Notes: generated from the sequence alone by a model not told the origin. A stretch of 64,000 bases of DNA from Butyrivibrio sp. LC3010 (GCF_000424385.1 NZ_AUJU01000024.1:1-64000); one strand, 5' to 3'; shown: positions 34,438 to 44,188, counted from the stretch's first letter. Made by a program: numbers and translations.

Positions 34438-37400
34438 TTATTTCTTTTTGTACTTATATGAAGCTGTTTTAAGACCACCCTTCGTGAGCTTTTTCACACA
34501 GGAATTGAAGCTCTTTTTGTCTTTAGCATAAACTGTGACTTTAACTTTTTTGCGTGATCCTTTAAATGCTCCTTTTGCAACAGTTTTCAAAGTATTCGCA
34601 TTTATCTTTAGTGAGCGAAGGTTCTTACAATTCTTGAAAGCACTGGATTCTATTTTTTCTACATTACTGGACTTCATGTCAACCTTACGCAGGTTTGTTG
34701 CCGAGTTAAATGCCTTTTTTCCAATGACAGCAACATTTTTACCAACAACGAGGTTCTTTAAGGACTTATTCTTACTAAAAGCATTGTCAGATATTGATGT
34801 TACAGGATAGTTCTTTCCCTTGATTGTTATATAGTCAGGGATCACTACCTTTGTTGCCTTAGGATTATTAGTAGATTCAAATCTTACCCCACCATCATTT
34901 GTTATTACATATGTTGCACCTGTATTTGGTTCTGTAAAGGTTTCTCCGGGATTAACAGGGTTTGGCATTGGCAATGAAGGGTCGGTCTCTCCTTGTTTAT
35001 TATCCTGTTCTCTATTATCTTGCCCTGGTGCTGATACAGTAACAAGACATGTATCCGTCTTTCCTCCATATGAGACAGTAATAGTTGCTTGTCCTGCAGA
35101 TTTAGGAATGAGTATAGCTTCACCGGTGAAATCTTGAAGCGGTACATTTTTAAGTAAGTTTTTGTCGTAGGTCGAAGCATATTTGTTTATAGGAATTACA
35201 GTTACTACATTACTATTACTGCTGCTCCAGGTTGCCTGAAAGATTTTATCTGAATAATAATTGTTTTTTTTGGCAGTTGCTATTAGATGTTTGATTTCAT
35301 AATTGCCATTGTCATCCAAATACATTGAGACGGCATCTTTATCAAGAACAATTTGTTCCAGTGGTAATACAGTAACGACACATGTACTTGTTAGAAGCGT
35401 GCCATCTTCTCGTGGATATGATGCGGTTATTGTTGCGGTACCTGCCTTTTTGGCAATAACATAACCGGATCTGGCCTCTATAATGTCAGAATTCTGACTT
35501 CCTATTGTTATTTTACTTTTAACAGAGTCTGTAGATGGTGTTACAGTTACAAGTGGCTTGTCAAAAGTGTCTACATACATGGTTTCCTGATAAATTTTTA
35601 TTTCAGGTGGCTTTACGGTTATTAAAAAAGTACCGATGCGACCCTGATTATCTTTTGCTGATAAAAAGGCATAACCTGGTGATAGCGGGGTTACTGTTCC
35701 TTCGGGAGACACAGTCATTATGTTAGGGTCAGATGTAGACCATATTAAAGTTTTGTTATCAACGGGCTGGCTATAATAACTGTAAGATTCATCAAGTGAA
35801 ACATCGTCATAGACTCGATAAGGTTCTGGAACATCACCGGCTGTTAAATAATTATCTCCTGATATTGTAAGGATTTCTTCTTTTGAAGAGAGTACATTTA
35901 AATCATCAAGACTTATTGTTGTGTTAAAATCAGACTTCTTATCTGTAGTTCGTATATTAATATTGAAAACCATATTCTTAATTGAGCGCTTATATCGCAT
36001 ATAAGTGCTGCAAGGTACAGTAAATCTACCATACATTTTTTCGCCTGGATAAAGTATTCCGGTATCAGCGTTTATAAATACTATGTTTTCCAGGACATCC
36101 GTTCCATTTATTCTTTCTACGTTTCCTTCGAGATATAGTCTCTTAGTGGTTGATTTGTTTGTAATATAGAAATTCACAATAGCATAGGGATTCTTTAAAT
36201 AATATTGCTCAGTAATGCTTGTAATTTCCATTGCTATGTCAGAGTTGTTTATGGATACAGCCTTTCCACCCGGCAGGACTCTTTCATATGAAGTTGATGG
36301 AGAATTGTTTGGCTTTATTGTAAATTCATGAGATTCTTCATCAGTTGATGAGGTGTCAAATGAAAAAGTTCCTCTTATTTCGCTTATCTCCATAGTGCCA
36401 AGCTGTGTGAACATTTCCGGAGTAATTGTCAGCTTTTCGGTTTCGTTTTCACCAGAACTGAGAGAAGAAAAGTCACTTATTCCATAATTATCATATTGCT
36501 TAAATTTGAGACCATTTATGCTTGTAATCTCAATATTGTAAAATAAGTGCTCAGAAGATAAGTTTTTGATCAGGAAATTCAATTCATATCCGTCTTTAGA
36601 CATATGGGCATTGGAAAGAACCGCTGATACTTTTTTATCAGCGATGTATATATTTCCTTTACATGTGAGTGTTGGTGCTTTTACAGTAGTAGGCTTAGAT
36701 GTACCTGTTTCTTTTTTGGCTTCTACCCGGATATATGTATTGGCTGTTATTTGATTTCCTGTACCGGTATAGTAAGTGGCTGTCACCTCTGCGATTCCCG
36801 GGGCTACTCCAGTCATCTTATCACCTTGAATTGTAAGAATGTCAGAATTTTTGCTTGTAAAAGTTATTTCTTTATCTTCTTCTAAATCCGGATTTACTTC
36901 AAAATTAATCCTGGTGGTTGTTCCAACTGCGATTTTTGAAGGAGTAATAGTGAGAGTAGGTTTTTTCACCTCAACAGGAAGGATATAATCAACATTATTA
37001 TAAGTTGCTGATATTATAGTTACGCCTTCCTTTTGAAGAGAGGAAATCCGACCTGAATTATCTACTATAGCAATATCCGGCTCACTGCTTTTCCAAACAA
37101 TTTTGTTATCTGCAACAATATTATCATCTATATCAGAGAGTACGAGGTCAAGCATATCTCCGCCAATATATAGAGTGTATGTATCACCCGCAGACCAGTA
37201 ATAATTTTTATATGCATATTTTAGTGAATAATATTTACTTGAATCATATTCTTTGGAAGCTGAACTGTCATTAGATGAACCGCTTTCGAGAGTAATATCA
37301 AAGGAGCCATTGTTTTCATCAAGCAGAATATTACCGTTGTTATCAGTTACTTTCAGATAGCCCGACAGTTTATTTATTCTCTTTGTCTTTAACGTTTTAT

Positions 37401-37845
37401 AATACTCATATGGAATGGTGGCTGTTCTAAAAAATGTAGCACCCTTTGGAACACGTGTCCCATTTGTTTTAACATAGGGTATATTGCTATAATCAGAACC
37501 ATTGGAGTAATTGAAAATAGATTTTCCATAATTTCCTATATCAAGTCCATTAATTTTGGCTGGAATAATTTCCACATAAATAGCAGGAGAGTTTGCATAA
37601 TTATTAGATAGGCTAAGTTTTATATTGTAACCTTCGTATGTAATATCCGGAGAGGATAAATTATCTCCTACATCCTGTGTTGTTTTGAGAATTCTTGCAT
37701 CAATGATAGACGTATCTTTCGATAATTGAATATTGGTAGTTGTATTAGAATTTACACTGGCAGATACAGTATGAGTATTTAGTAGTAAGCAGAAAATCAT
37801 GCAGAAGATTAGAGGGAAGAAATAATTGATAGGATTGTGTTTCAT
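34438..37845 (-). CDS. Large secreted Ig-like (BIG2) and leucine-rich-repeat surface protein
   Basis: The 1135-residue protein starts with a signal peptide (~1-30, ending SASV) after AAGGAGG. It contains several bacterial Ig-like BIG2 units, recognisable by WKSSEPDIAIVDNSGRI near 255, WSTSDPNIMTVSPEGTV near 700 and WSSSNSNVVTV near 880, alternating with unknown domains. A BspA-type LRR_5 block (~1000-1105) carries ISDNAFSKNKSLKNLVVG and IGKKAFNSATNLRKV units. The C terminus is highly basic (KKLTKGGLKTASYKYKKK). There is no LPXTG motif, so attachment may be by the basic tail. A role in adhesion is inferred from the domain classes only. Confidence 0.85.
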   Translation of the reverse strand: MKHNPINYFFPLIFCMIFCLLLNTHTVSASVNSNTTTNIQLSKDTSIIDARILKTTQDVGDNLSSPDITYEGYNIKLSLSNNYANSPAIYVEIIPAKINGLDIGNYGKSIFNYSNGSDYSNIPYVKTNGTRVPKGATFFRTATIPYEYYKTLKTKRINKLSGYLKVTDNNGNILLDENNGSFDITLESGSSNDSSASKEYDSSKYYSLKYAYKNYYWSAGDTYTLYIGGDMLDLVLSDIDDNIVADNKIVWKSSEPDIAIVDNSGRISSLQKEGVTIISATYNNVDYILPVEVKKPTLTITPSKIAVGTTTRINFEVNPDLEEDKEITFTSKNSDILTIQGDKMTGVAPGIAEVTATYYTGTGNQITANTYIRVEAKKETGTSKPTTVKAPTLTCKGNIYIADKKVSAVLSNAHMSKDGYELNFLIKNLSSEHLFYNIEITSINGLKFKQYDNYGISDFSSLSSGENETEKLTITPEMFTQLGTMEISEIRGTFSFDTSSTDEESHEFTIKPNNSPSTSYERVLPGGKAVSINNSDIAMEITSITEQYYLKNPYAIVNFYITNKSTTKRLYLEGNVERINGTDVLENIVFINADTGILYPGEKMYGRFTVPCSTYMRYKRSIKNMVFNINIRTTDKKSDFNTTISLDDLNVLSSKEEILTISGDNYLTAGDVPEPYRVYDDVSLDESYSYYSQPVDNKTLIWSTSDPNIMTVSPEGTVTPLSPGYAFLSAKDNQGRIGTFLITVKPPEIKIYQETMYVDTFDKPLVTVTPSTDSVKSKITIGSQNSDIIEARSGYVIAKKAGTATITASYPREDGTLLTSTCVVTVLPLEQIVLDKDAVSMYLDDNGNYEIKHLIATAKKNNYYSDKIFQATWSSSNSNVVTVIPINKYASTYDKNLLKNVPLQDFTGEAILIPKSAGQATITVSYGGKTDTCLVTVSAPGQDNREQDNKQGETDPSLPMPNPVNPGETFTEPNTGATYVITNDGGVRFESTNNPKATKVVIPDYITIKGKNYPVTSISDNAFSKNKSLKNLVVGKNVAVIGKKAFNSATNLRKVDMKSSNVEKIESSAFKNCKNLRSLKINANTLKTVAKGAFKGSRKKVKVTVYAKDKKSFNSCVKKLTKGGLKTASYKYKKK

Positions 37846-38240
37846 AATGCTAGCCTCCTTAGATCAATTAAAGAAATATTGTACAGATTAACAATGTTTA
37901 TGGAAACTATAATGGTAGTTTAATTTATGCAAGATGAAAGTTCAATTTAGGTTATGTTAAAGATATATTAAACATTTATAAAACACATTTTTCTAGAAAG
38001 GTAATGCGAAATGCAGAACCCTCCAAAATCCTAAAGCCGGCAAAAATGTTGTCAAAATCGAATGTATCCTATTGGAATGTAAGTGATACCTTGCTAATTG
38101 CAGGAACGAAGAAGATAGAGTAAAAAGATACAAAACCAACATAACAGAAATGTTCATAACATAAGTTGCTGATGAAAACATCAGGACATGATTGAGTGGT
38201 TACCATGCCTGAATCGTTATAACATAAGTGAGTAATAAAT
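37846..38240. other. Intergenic stretch without a recognised gene
   Basis: The DNA lies between the surface-protein start and the palindromic repeat. AT-rich DNA (37860-37990) carries the surface-protein promoter region and its AAGGAGG site. The remainder (37990-38240) has only short open frames on either strand with no ribosome binding site or recognisable similarity. Confidence 0.5.
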
Positions 38241-38342
38241 AAAGGGGCTGTCGCAGTCAGTGAACTGCTACCCCCAAGTAGGTTTTATTTTTCAGTGTCC
38301 TACTTGGGGTAGCATATCATCATCTAAAGCAACAGCCCCTTT
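38241..38342. repeat. Nested palindromic repeat (possible MITE or bidirectional terminator)
   Basis: An outer perfect 11-bp inverted repeat (38241-38251 with 38332-38342, AAAGGGGCTGT) encloses an inner near-perfect one (38266-38282 with 38299-38314, one extra C). The whole unit is 102 bases. The size, GC-rich arms and nested symmetry resemble a small non-autonomous mobile element or a mobile terminator-type repeat. It lies 20 bases after the LacI-family gene stop, where it could also terminate that transcript. Confidence 0.7.
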
Positions 38343-38361
38343 ATTTTCAAGAGTGTCAGCT

Positions 38362-39369
38362 TTAATATGGACAGCTCTCCCTTACTAAATATTCTGATGA
38401 AAATTCTTTGGTATCAGGTGAGTAATTAAATGTAGCTATGGCGCTTGAAATACGTGCCAGGCAGGCATCTGCCATGGCTTCCATAGGAAGGCTTACTACG
38501 GATAGAGATGGGATTGAATATTCTTCAAGGTCTCTGGGGCCGCTTCCGATGCTTATGATTTCAATATGATCAGGAATAGAAATATTCTTTTCGTGGAATG
38601 CCTTAAGCGCACCAATGGCGAGTGTGTCTGATGTGCAGAAAAGGCAATCCGGAAGAGATGACAATCCAGCGAGACGAGTCCCTCCCTCATAGCCGCCTGC
38701 CAAAGTGTCACTTACGATTACTTTTGATATATCGTTAATTCCATGTTCGTTCAAAACAGAACAGAAGGTATTCTCTCTGATGTTCATTCCTTTAAAGTTG
38801 GTTTCTGAAGTTAAGATAGCAGGACGTTTGTTGCCATGGCGAATAAATACTTCTGCAGGAATACGACCGATGTCTTTGTCGTTCATAGTGATAGTAGGGT
38901 ATTTTGCTGAATATCTGTTATATAAAACAATTGGAATATTGAAATCGTTATTTTCCAGAAATGCTATATCACTTTCCGAGGCATTACAGATTATCAGACC
39001 GTTGGTTCCAAGCAGGGTCCTTTCTGTGATGGCCTCATCCAGGTGATTGATGGAGTATGGCTTTATCTGTAATTCGAAATGATAGTCATTTTTCAGTATA
39101 GAATTATGTAAACCATCAAGGAATCTTAAAAGATTATACTGGCGGATGGATGAATCCCATAAAAGAGTGATGACAGGATAACCTTTGAGATTGCTTCTTA
39201 ACAGCTTCGATTGCATATTCGGAGTATATCCCATTTTCTGGGCAGCGGACATTACTTTCTCTATTGTAGCTTCAGATATTTTTCTCTTTTCACCCATGCC
39301 GCGCAGTACGATGGAAACTGTACTTGGGGATAGGGATGTATATTTAGCTATGTCTTTGATAGTTACCAT
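38362..39369 (-). CDS. LacI-family transcriptional repressor
   Basis: The 335-residue protein has an N-terminal helix-turn-helix VTIKDIAKYTSLSPSTVSIVLRG (2-24) and hinge helix, then a periplasmic-binding-protein-like effector domain (~60-335). The ATG at 39369 is chosen: it places MVTIKDIA at the N terminus as in the family and has AGAGG upstream. A frame extension to 39420 adds an atypical leader. It is divergent from the atuA-like operon. Two TACAACGTTRTA operators in the shared region strongly suggest it represses that operon and itself. The inducer is unknown. Confidence 0.92.
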   Translation of the reverse strand: MVTIKDIAKYTSLSPSTVSIVLRGMGEKRKISEATIEKVMSAAQKMGYTPNMQSKLLRSNLKGYPVITLLWDSSIRQYNLLRFLDGLHNSILKNDYHFELQIKPYSINHLDEAITERTLLGTNGLIICNASESDIAFLENNDFNIPIVLYNRYSAKYPTITMNDKDIGRIPAEVFIRHGNKRPAILTSETNFKGMNIRENTFCSVLNEHGINDISKVIVSDTLAGGYEGGTRLAGLSSLPDCLFCTSDTLAIGALKAFHEKNISIPDHIEIISIGSGPRDLEEYSIPSLSVVSLPMEAMADACLARISSAIATFNYSPDTKEFSSEYLVRESCPY

Positions 39370-39479
39370 TTTCCAAAACCTCTTTAGATTTTTCTTGATT
39401 GTATCATCAGTACGGGGCAAAAGTAAATTTTCTACAGAAATTCAAAATAATGATGTAGAAAGTAATAAAATTAATTAGA

Positions 39480-39547
39480 TACAACGTTATACTATTTACA
39501 TTTTACTACTAGAGTTATAAAATTCAATTAATAATTACAACGTTGTA
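39480..39547. promoter_or_regulatory. Promoter flanked by two LacI-type operators
   Basis: TACAACGTTATA (39480-39491) and the perfect palindrome TACAACGTTGTA (39536-39547) are 56 bases apart. Between them TTTACA (39495-39500) and TAAAAT (39518-39523) form a 17-base-spaced promoter directed at the atuA-like gene. One operator therefore lies just upstream of -35 and one just downstream of the start of transcription. The central AACGTT is typical of LacI-family sites. Confidence 0.8.
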
Positions 39548-39571
39548 CTAAATGTATGGAGGAATAGACAG

Positions 39572-40960
39572 ATGAAGAAAATAGCAATCGGTGGAGGTCA
39601 GGGTTTTTGGGGAGATTCTCCTGATGCTGCTATACATATGATACGAAAAGCTGATATTCAGTATTTGGCATGTGATTATCTGGCAGAGCTCACGTTATCG
39701 ATAATGGCGAGACAAAAGATAAAGGATCCCTCAAAAGGCTTTGCACCGGATTTTGTGACAAGACTTTTGAAGGAAGTCGGACGTGAGGCATTTGAAAAGA
39801 AGATAAGACTTATTACAAATGCCGGAGGAATGAATGTGCAGGGATGTGTGGACAGCATTAAATCCTGGGCAGAAAGGGAAAAACTTAGCGGATATAAAAT
39901 CGGATATGTAACAGGTGATGATATAAAGGAGAAAATCCCTAAGCTGATTTCAGATGGATGGGAATTCCCTTCAATGGACACGGCAGGTAGTGATGATACA
40001 AACGGTGTATCTTTCGAAAAAATAAAGGACAAAATATACAACTGCAATGCTTATATAGGACACGAGCAGATACAGAAATGTATAGCGGATGGTGCGGATA
40101 CAGTCATCACGGGAAGGGCTGCTGACTCAGCACTTTTCCTGGCACCCTTTGCACATGAATTTGGCTGGGCAGATGATGATTGGGATAATCTCGCAAGAGG
40201 AATAATGGCAGGGCATCTTCTTGAGTGCGGAGGACAAGGAGCAGGTGGAAACTTCATGTATGACTGGAGATCGGTTCCGGATATGGTGCATCTTGGTTTT
40301 CCTATCGCGGAGCTTACTGAAGACAGTTTCGAAATAACTAAGGCACCTGATTGTGGAGGCCTCATAACTGAGCAAAGTGTAAAAGAGCAGTTTTTATATG
40401 AAGTACTGGATCCTTCTAATTATTATACACCCGACGTTAATGTGGATTTAAGTCATGCAACAATTACTCAAAAAGGAGAAAACCGAGTTTCTGTGGCGGG
40501 AATCAGAGGAAAAAAACGTCCGGATACCATAAAGCTTTGCGTTGGTTATCACAAGGGATGGAAAACAGTATCAATGCTTTCCTTTGCCTGGCCTGATGCC
40601 TATGAGAAGGCGCAGTACTGCTCAGAGGTCATCATGAAAAAGATGAAAGAGCGGGGTATGAAGGCAGATGATGTCCATATCAGCTTCATAGGACTTGATG
40701 CATTGCACCTTGGGGTAGCAGATAAAAGTCCTGAAACTATTGCAAGGCTCAATGAATGTGTAATGAGAATTGCAGTATTTTCAGAGGACAAAAATGAATG
40801 TGCAAAGATTATTCCGGAGATCAGTCCCATGCAGTTAAATGGTCCACAGGGAGCTTCATTCTTTGGAGGCAGAGCACATGTTCAGGAAGTAATGGCATTA
40901 TATCCTACTGTAATTCCAAGAGAAGCATTAAGAGTGGAAAGTCACATTTTAACGGTCTGA
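39572..40960 (+). CDS. AtuA-like protein (DUF1446, acyclic terpene utilisation family)
   Basis: The 462-residue protein starts MKKIAIGGGQGFWGDSPDAAIHMI, the conserved N terminus of the DUF1446/AtuA family. Other conserved parts are LAELTLSIMARQK, LITNAGGMN, GRAADSALFLAPFAHEFGW and HLLECGGQGAGGNF. AtuA takes part in breakdown of branched (acyclic terpene) acyl-CoAs in Pseudomonas, but its exact reaction is unclear. The start follows GGAGG. In Clostridia the family occurs with a small AtuA C-terminal partner and a CaiB-type CoA-transferase, exactly as here. Confidence 0.88.
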   Translation: MKKIAIGGGQGFWGDSPDAAIHMIRKADIQYLACDYLAELTLSIMARQKIKDPSKGFAPDFVTRLLKEVGREAFEKKIRLITNAGGMNVQGCVDSIKSWAEREKLSGYKIGYVTGDDIKEKIPKLISDGWEFPSMDTAGSDDTNGVSFEKIKDKIYNCNAYIGHEQIQKCIADGADTVITGRAADSALFLAPFAHEFGWADDDWDNLARGIMAGHLLECGGQGAGGNFMYDWRSVPDMVHLGFPIAELTEDSFEITKAPDCGGLITEQSVKEQFLYEVLDPSNYYTPDVNVDLSHATITQKGENRVSVAGIRGKKRPDTIKLCVGYHKGWKTVSMLSFAWPDAYEKAQYCSEVIMKKMKERGMKADDVHISFIGLDALHLGVADKSPETIARLNECVMRIAVFSEDKNECAKIIPEISPMQLNGPQGASFFGGRAHVQEVMALYPTVIPREALRVESHILTV

Positions 40961-41002
40961 GTAATGTAAAACAAATTATGAAAATGGTGAAAGGTGAAAA
41001 AT

Positions 41003-41392
41003 ATGCCCAGGATTTTTTTATACGATATTGCCCACGGAAGAAGTGGGGATAAAGGAGATACAAGTAATGTCTGCGTTTTTGCCAGAAAACCGGAAGTATA
41101 CAAGATTATTCTTAGGGAGGTGACTCCAGAGAAACTAAAGAGCTATTTTGGCGATATGGTAAGGGGTGACATAACCAGATACGAAGTGGAAAGCCTTAGC
41201 GGGATGAATTTTGTAATGCATCATGCTCTTGGCGGTGGAGCTACTATGAGTCTCAGATTGGATTCACTTGGCAAATCGATGGGATCTGCAGTGATGAGAA
41301 TGAAGATAAAAGTGTCGGATGATGAGCTTAAAGGTATTCTGGCGAATGGAATGAAGCTTATGCCATTTGAAGACCCTTATGAGGAGGATTGA
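41003..41392 (+). CDS. AtuA C-terminal-domain-like small subunit
   Basis: The 129-residue protein starts MPRIFLYDIAHGRSGDKGDTSNVCVFARKPE, the hallmark of the domain that forms the C terminus of longer AtuA proteins. Here it is a separate gene 42 bases after the main AtuA-like gene. HHALGGGATMSLRLDSLGKS near 75-95 is also conserved. The ATG at 41003 is used; a GTG three codons upstream is also in frame. It presumably forms a complex with the larger protein. Confidence 0.87.
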   Translation: MPRIFLYDIAHGRSGDKGDTSNVCVFARKPEVYKIILREVTPEKLKSYFGDMVRGDITRYEVESLSGMNFVMHHALGGGATMSLRLDSLGKSMGSAVMRMKIKVSDDELKGILANGMKLMPFEDPYEED

Positions 41393-41396
41393 TAAC

Positions 41397-42602
41397 ATGG
41401 GTAATAATAATCAGCCCCAGGCACTTGAGGGGGTAAGGGTGCTTGACCTTACAAGGGTTGTTGCAGGACCATATGGTGGTAGTATTTTGGGGGATTTTGG
41501 TGCAGAGATTATAAAGATAGAAGTGCCTGGCAGAGGTGATGATGCAAGAGGGTACGGACCTTACCGAAATGGTGAGAGCATGTATTTTGCTAATCTGAAT
41601 CGCAACAAAAGAGGGATGACGCTTAATCTTAAAACTGACGAAGGGAAAGATATTTTTAAAAAGCTTGTTTCAAAAGCAGATGTACTTCTTGAAAACTACA
41701 GACCCGGAGTTATGGATAAACTGGGGCTTGGCTATGGTGAACTGAAGAAAATAAATCCGAGACTTATATATGCTGCCTGTTCAGGTTTTGGGAGCTATGG
41801 CGAATACAGTCAGAGGCCCGGATATGATATTATTTCGCAGGGCATGGGTGGTCTTATGTCAGTGACGGGAGCTCCCGGTGGAGATCCAACAAGATCGGGT
41901 AATGCCATGGGAGATATACTTGGCGGAATGAATATGATAATGGGCGTGCTTTTGGCATTACATGCCAGAGAAAGGACCGGAGTCGGGCAGAGGGTAGATG
42001 TGTCTCTTGTGGACTCAGTAGTGGCAAGTCTTGAAAATGCTTATATCAGATTTTTTGAAAGTGGTGAAATACCTGTAAGAAGCGGTAATGCCTATGCATC
42101 AATTGCACCTTATGATACATATCATGCAAAGGATGGTCATGTAATAATTGCATGCGGGAACCAGAAACTATATGAGAAATTCTGTAAATTGATAGACCGT
42201 GAGGATATGATCACAGATGAGCGATTTCTGACGGTACCTCTCAGAGTAAAGAACAATCTCATTCAGAAAGCTGAAATTGAGAAGTGGACGATTAACAAAA
42301 CAGTTGATGAAATAGTAAGCATTATACTTGGGGCAGGGATACCTGCAGGTCCTATCTATAATGTAAAACAGATTGTCGAGAACAATCATATCGCAGGTGA
42401 CAGGGAGATGTTCATTGAGACGGATCATCCTGTTATCGGAAAAATGAAAGTAAACGGCAATCCCATAAAGCTTATGGATATGATGCCCCGGATTAACAGA
42501 TGTGCCCCGACTTTGGGACAGGATAATCAATATGTATTAAAGGAACTTTTAGATTATACAGATGAAGATATAAATTCATTCACAGAAATCGGAGTAATTT
42601 AA
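41397..42602 (+). CDS. CoA-transferase family III (CaiB/BaiF)
   Basis: The 401-residue protein has the family III N-terminal motif ALEGVRVLDLTRVVAGPYGGSILGDFGAEIIKIE (residues ~9-42), NLNRNKRGMTLNLKT near 68, and ADVLLENYRPGVMDKLGLGY near 95. The catalytic Asp lies in GNAMGDILGG near 170. Such enzymes transfer CoA between carboxylic acids, commonly for hydroxy or branched acids. The ATG at 41397 follows GAGGAGG and lies 4 bases after the previous stop, so the three genes form one operon under the LacI-type repressor. It probably activates the acid handled by the AtuA pair. Confidence 0.92.
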   Translation: MGNNNQPQALEGVRVLDLTRVVAGPYGGSILGDFGAEIIKIEVPGRGDDARGYGPYRNGESMYFANLNRNKRGMTLNLKTDEGKDIFKKLVSKADVLLENYRPGVMDKLGLGYGELKKINPRLIYAACSGFGSYGEYSQRPGYDIISQGMGGLMSVTGAPGGDPTRSGNAMGDILGGMNMIMGVLLALHARERTGVGQRVDVSLVDSVVASLENAYIRFFESGEIPVRSGNAYASIAPYDTYHAKDGHVIIACGNQKLYEKFCKLIDREDMITDERFLTVPLRVKNNLIQKAEIEKWTINKTVDEIVSIILGAGIPAGPIYNVKQIVENNHIAGDREMFIETDHPVIGKMKVNGNPIKLMDMMPRINRCAPTLGQDNQYVLKELLDYTDEDINSFTEIGVI

Positions 42603-42798
42603 TATGTTTTCAGAGTGCTGCCTTTGTAGAAGATTATGATGCATTGCCGGATTAAGAATATTTTAGGATGATTATGTGAGCACCGTAGGGTGTGAACATT
42701 AGCAATTAATTGCTTGAATAAAGTAAGGGATGTTGTTAGTATATTACCCAAAACATTATTTTGTTTTATTAAAAGCTTTCTATGGAGGTTTAATTCTC

Positions 42799-43272
42799 AT
42801 GTCAGAGACAATTACTTTAACGATTGGAAAACAAAAAAATATAGCGCTTATAGCTCATGACGGTAAGAAGGCTGAGCTGATAAAATGGTGCCAGGATAAT
42901 GCTGAAACACTAAAACGTCATTTTTTGTGTGGAACAGGAACGACAGCAAGAATGATTACTGATGCCACAGGGCTTCCTGTAAAAGGCTACAATTCCGGGC
43001 CTCTTGGTGGAGACCAGCAGATAGGTGCAAAAATTGTTGAAGGGAAAGTGGATTTTGTGATTTTCTTCTCAGATCCTTTAACAGCGGCGCCACACGATCC
43101 TGATGTTAAGGCACTTATGAGAATTGCCCAGGTATACGACATTCCGTTTGCCAATAACAAGGCAACAGCAGATTTTCTTATACATTCTACATTTATGGAT
43201 TCTGAGTATGACCATGAAGTAATAAATTTTAGTAAAAACATTGCATATAGGGCTGAGCACCTGAATAAGTGA
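42799..43272 (+). CDS. mgsA: Methylglyoxal synthase
   Basis: The 157-residue enzyme converts dihydroxyacetone phosphate to methylglyoxal and phosphate, relieving sugar-phosphate build-up. Seen are [10 protein letters not shown] near 17-26, the phosphate-binding [12 protein letters not shown] near 45-56, the catalytic Asp in [10 protein letters not shown] near 72 and [21 protein letters not shown]. Length is normal. The ATG at 42799 follows TATGGAGG. A strong terminator follows at 43290-43330. The 196 bases before it separate it from the CoA-transferase operon and hold no gene. Confidence 0.95.
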   Translation: MSETITLTIGKQKNIALIAHDGKKAELIKWCQDNAETLKRHFLCGTGTTARMITDATGLPVKGYNSGPLGGDQQIGAKIVEGKVDFVIFFSDPLTAAPHDPDVKALMRIAQVYDIPFANNKATADFLIHSTFMDSEYDHEVINFSKNIAYRAEHLNK

Positions 43273-43289
43273 AAAACTGTAAGCTATGG

Positions 43290-43330
43290 GGGCAGTGAAA
43301 AAATGAGAAATCATTTTTTCACTGCCCTTT
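43290..43330 (+). terminator. Terminator after mgsA
   Basis: A perfect 17-bp stem (43290-43306 with 43311-43327) has a GAAA loop and is followed by TTT. Confidence 0.9.
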
Positions 43331-43468
43331 AAACAGAGCATAATAGCGGCCAAGGATATGGGAATATTTTAGGTTTTCTTAATTTGCAAGCTAATATTTG
43401 TAGGAATAAAATCAAAGTATGAAGATATGAAACAGGCAACCCATGATGCAAAGAATAGCGAGGTTGAT

Positions 43469-44188
43469 ATGAAAATCTTTCAGGTATCTACTTTACAGGC
43501 TCTGATGCTCGGATACTCCCGGGCGGTAATCTCGGTGGAGGAATTACTTAAACATGGTAATTTTGGATTGGGAACATTCACAGATGTAGATGGAGAAATG
43601 ATCGTACTTGATGGTTCGTGCTACAGAGCTATGGAGAATGGAGATGTGGTGCTGGCTGAGCCGGAGAGAGGTGTTCCATTTTCTACTGTATGTACTATGG
43701 ATGATACTACTCCCATGGAATTTGGTTATACAGATAACATTGGGGATCTGAAAATAGCTCTCAATAATATCATTGATGAGCATTTTGGTCTTAACAGCAT
43801 GCATATGGCCCGTATCGATGGTGAATTTGAGCTTATCGATGCAAGATCAGAATCGGGCTATGAATCTGTGCATGTTGATCTTAAAACTATACTCGGAAAA
43901 ACCCAGAAATCATTTAAATTTGAGAATATCAAAGGAACGCTTGTCTGCGTGTATTTCCCTGATTATATGGATGGGATTAATGCATCCGGCTGGCATCTGC
44001 ATTTTATCTCCGATGACAGAAAGCATGGCGGACATGTTTTCGAAATAGTCATGAAGTCCGGTAAGGGACTTATCTCTAAGATAAATTCAGTAGAACTTAA
44101 GCTTCCTGATGAGCCGATTTTTGATACTTATTCGTTAAAACAGGCATCGGAGGAGGAAGTAAAGGCGGTAGAGCAGGGAAAAGGGTAA
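43469..44188 (+). CDS. budA: Alpha-acetolactate decarboxylase
   Basis: The 239-residue enzyme converts alpha-acetolactate to acetoin, diverting pyruvate from acid production. The N terminus MKIFQVSTLQALMLGYSRAVISVEELLKHGNFGLGTF and the DGEMIVLDGSCYR motif are characteristic. The zinc-binding HLHFISDDRKHGGHV lies near 180-195, with a Glu further upstream. The ATG at 43469 matches the family N terminus; an upstream in-frame ATG at 43427 would add 14 residues. No acetolactate synthase gene is adjacent. Confidence 0.93.
   Translation: MKIFQVSTLQALMLGYSRAVISVEELLKHGNFGLGTFTDVDGEMIVLDGSCYRAMENGDVVLAEPERGVPFSTVCTMDDTTPMEFGYTDNIGDLKIALNNIIDEHFGLNSMHMARIDGEFELIDARSESGYESVHVDLKTILGKTQKSFKFENIKGTLVCVYFPDYMDGINASGWHLHFISDDRKHGGHVFEIVMKSGKGLISKINSVELKLPDEPIFDTYSLKQASEEEVKAVEQGKG

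Noticed and set aside
37993..38181. Minus-strand ORF of 62 residues between the surface protein and the palindrome
   Set aside because: No ribosome binding site and no family resemblance; most likely chance open frame in AT-rich DNA.
42603..42798. Short frame ending EDYDALPD just after the CoA-transferase
   Set aside because: It could be the tail of a lost gene, but the match is too short and the upstream frame is not conserved enough to support a pseudogene call.
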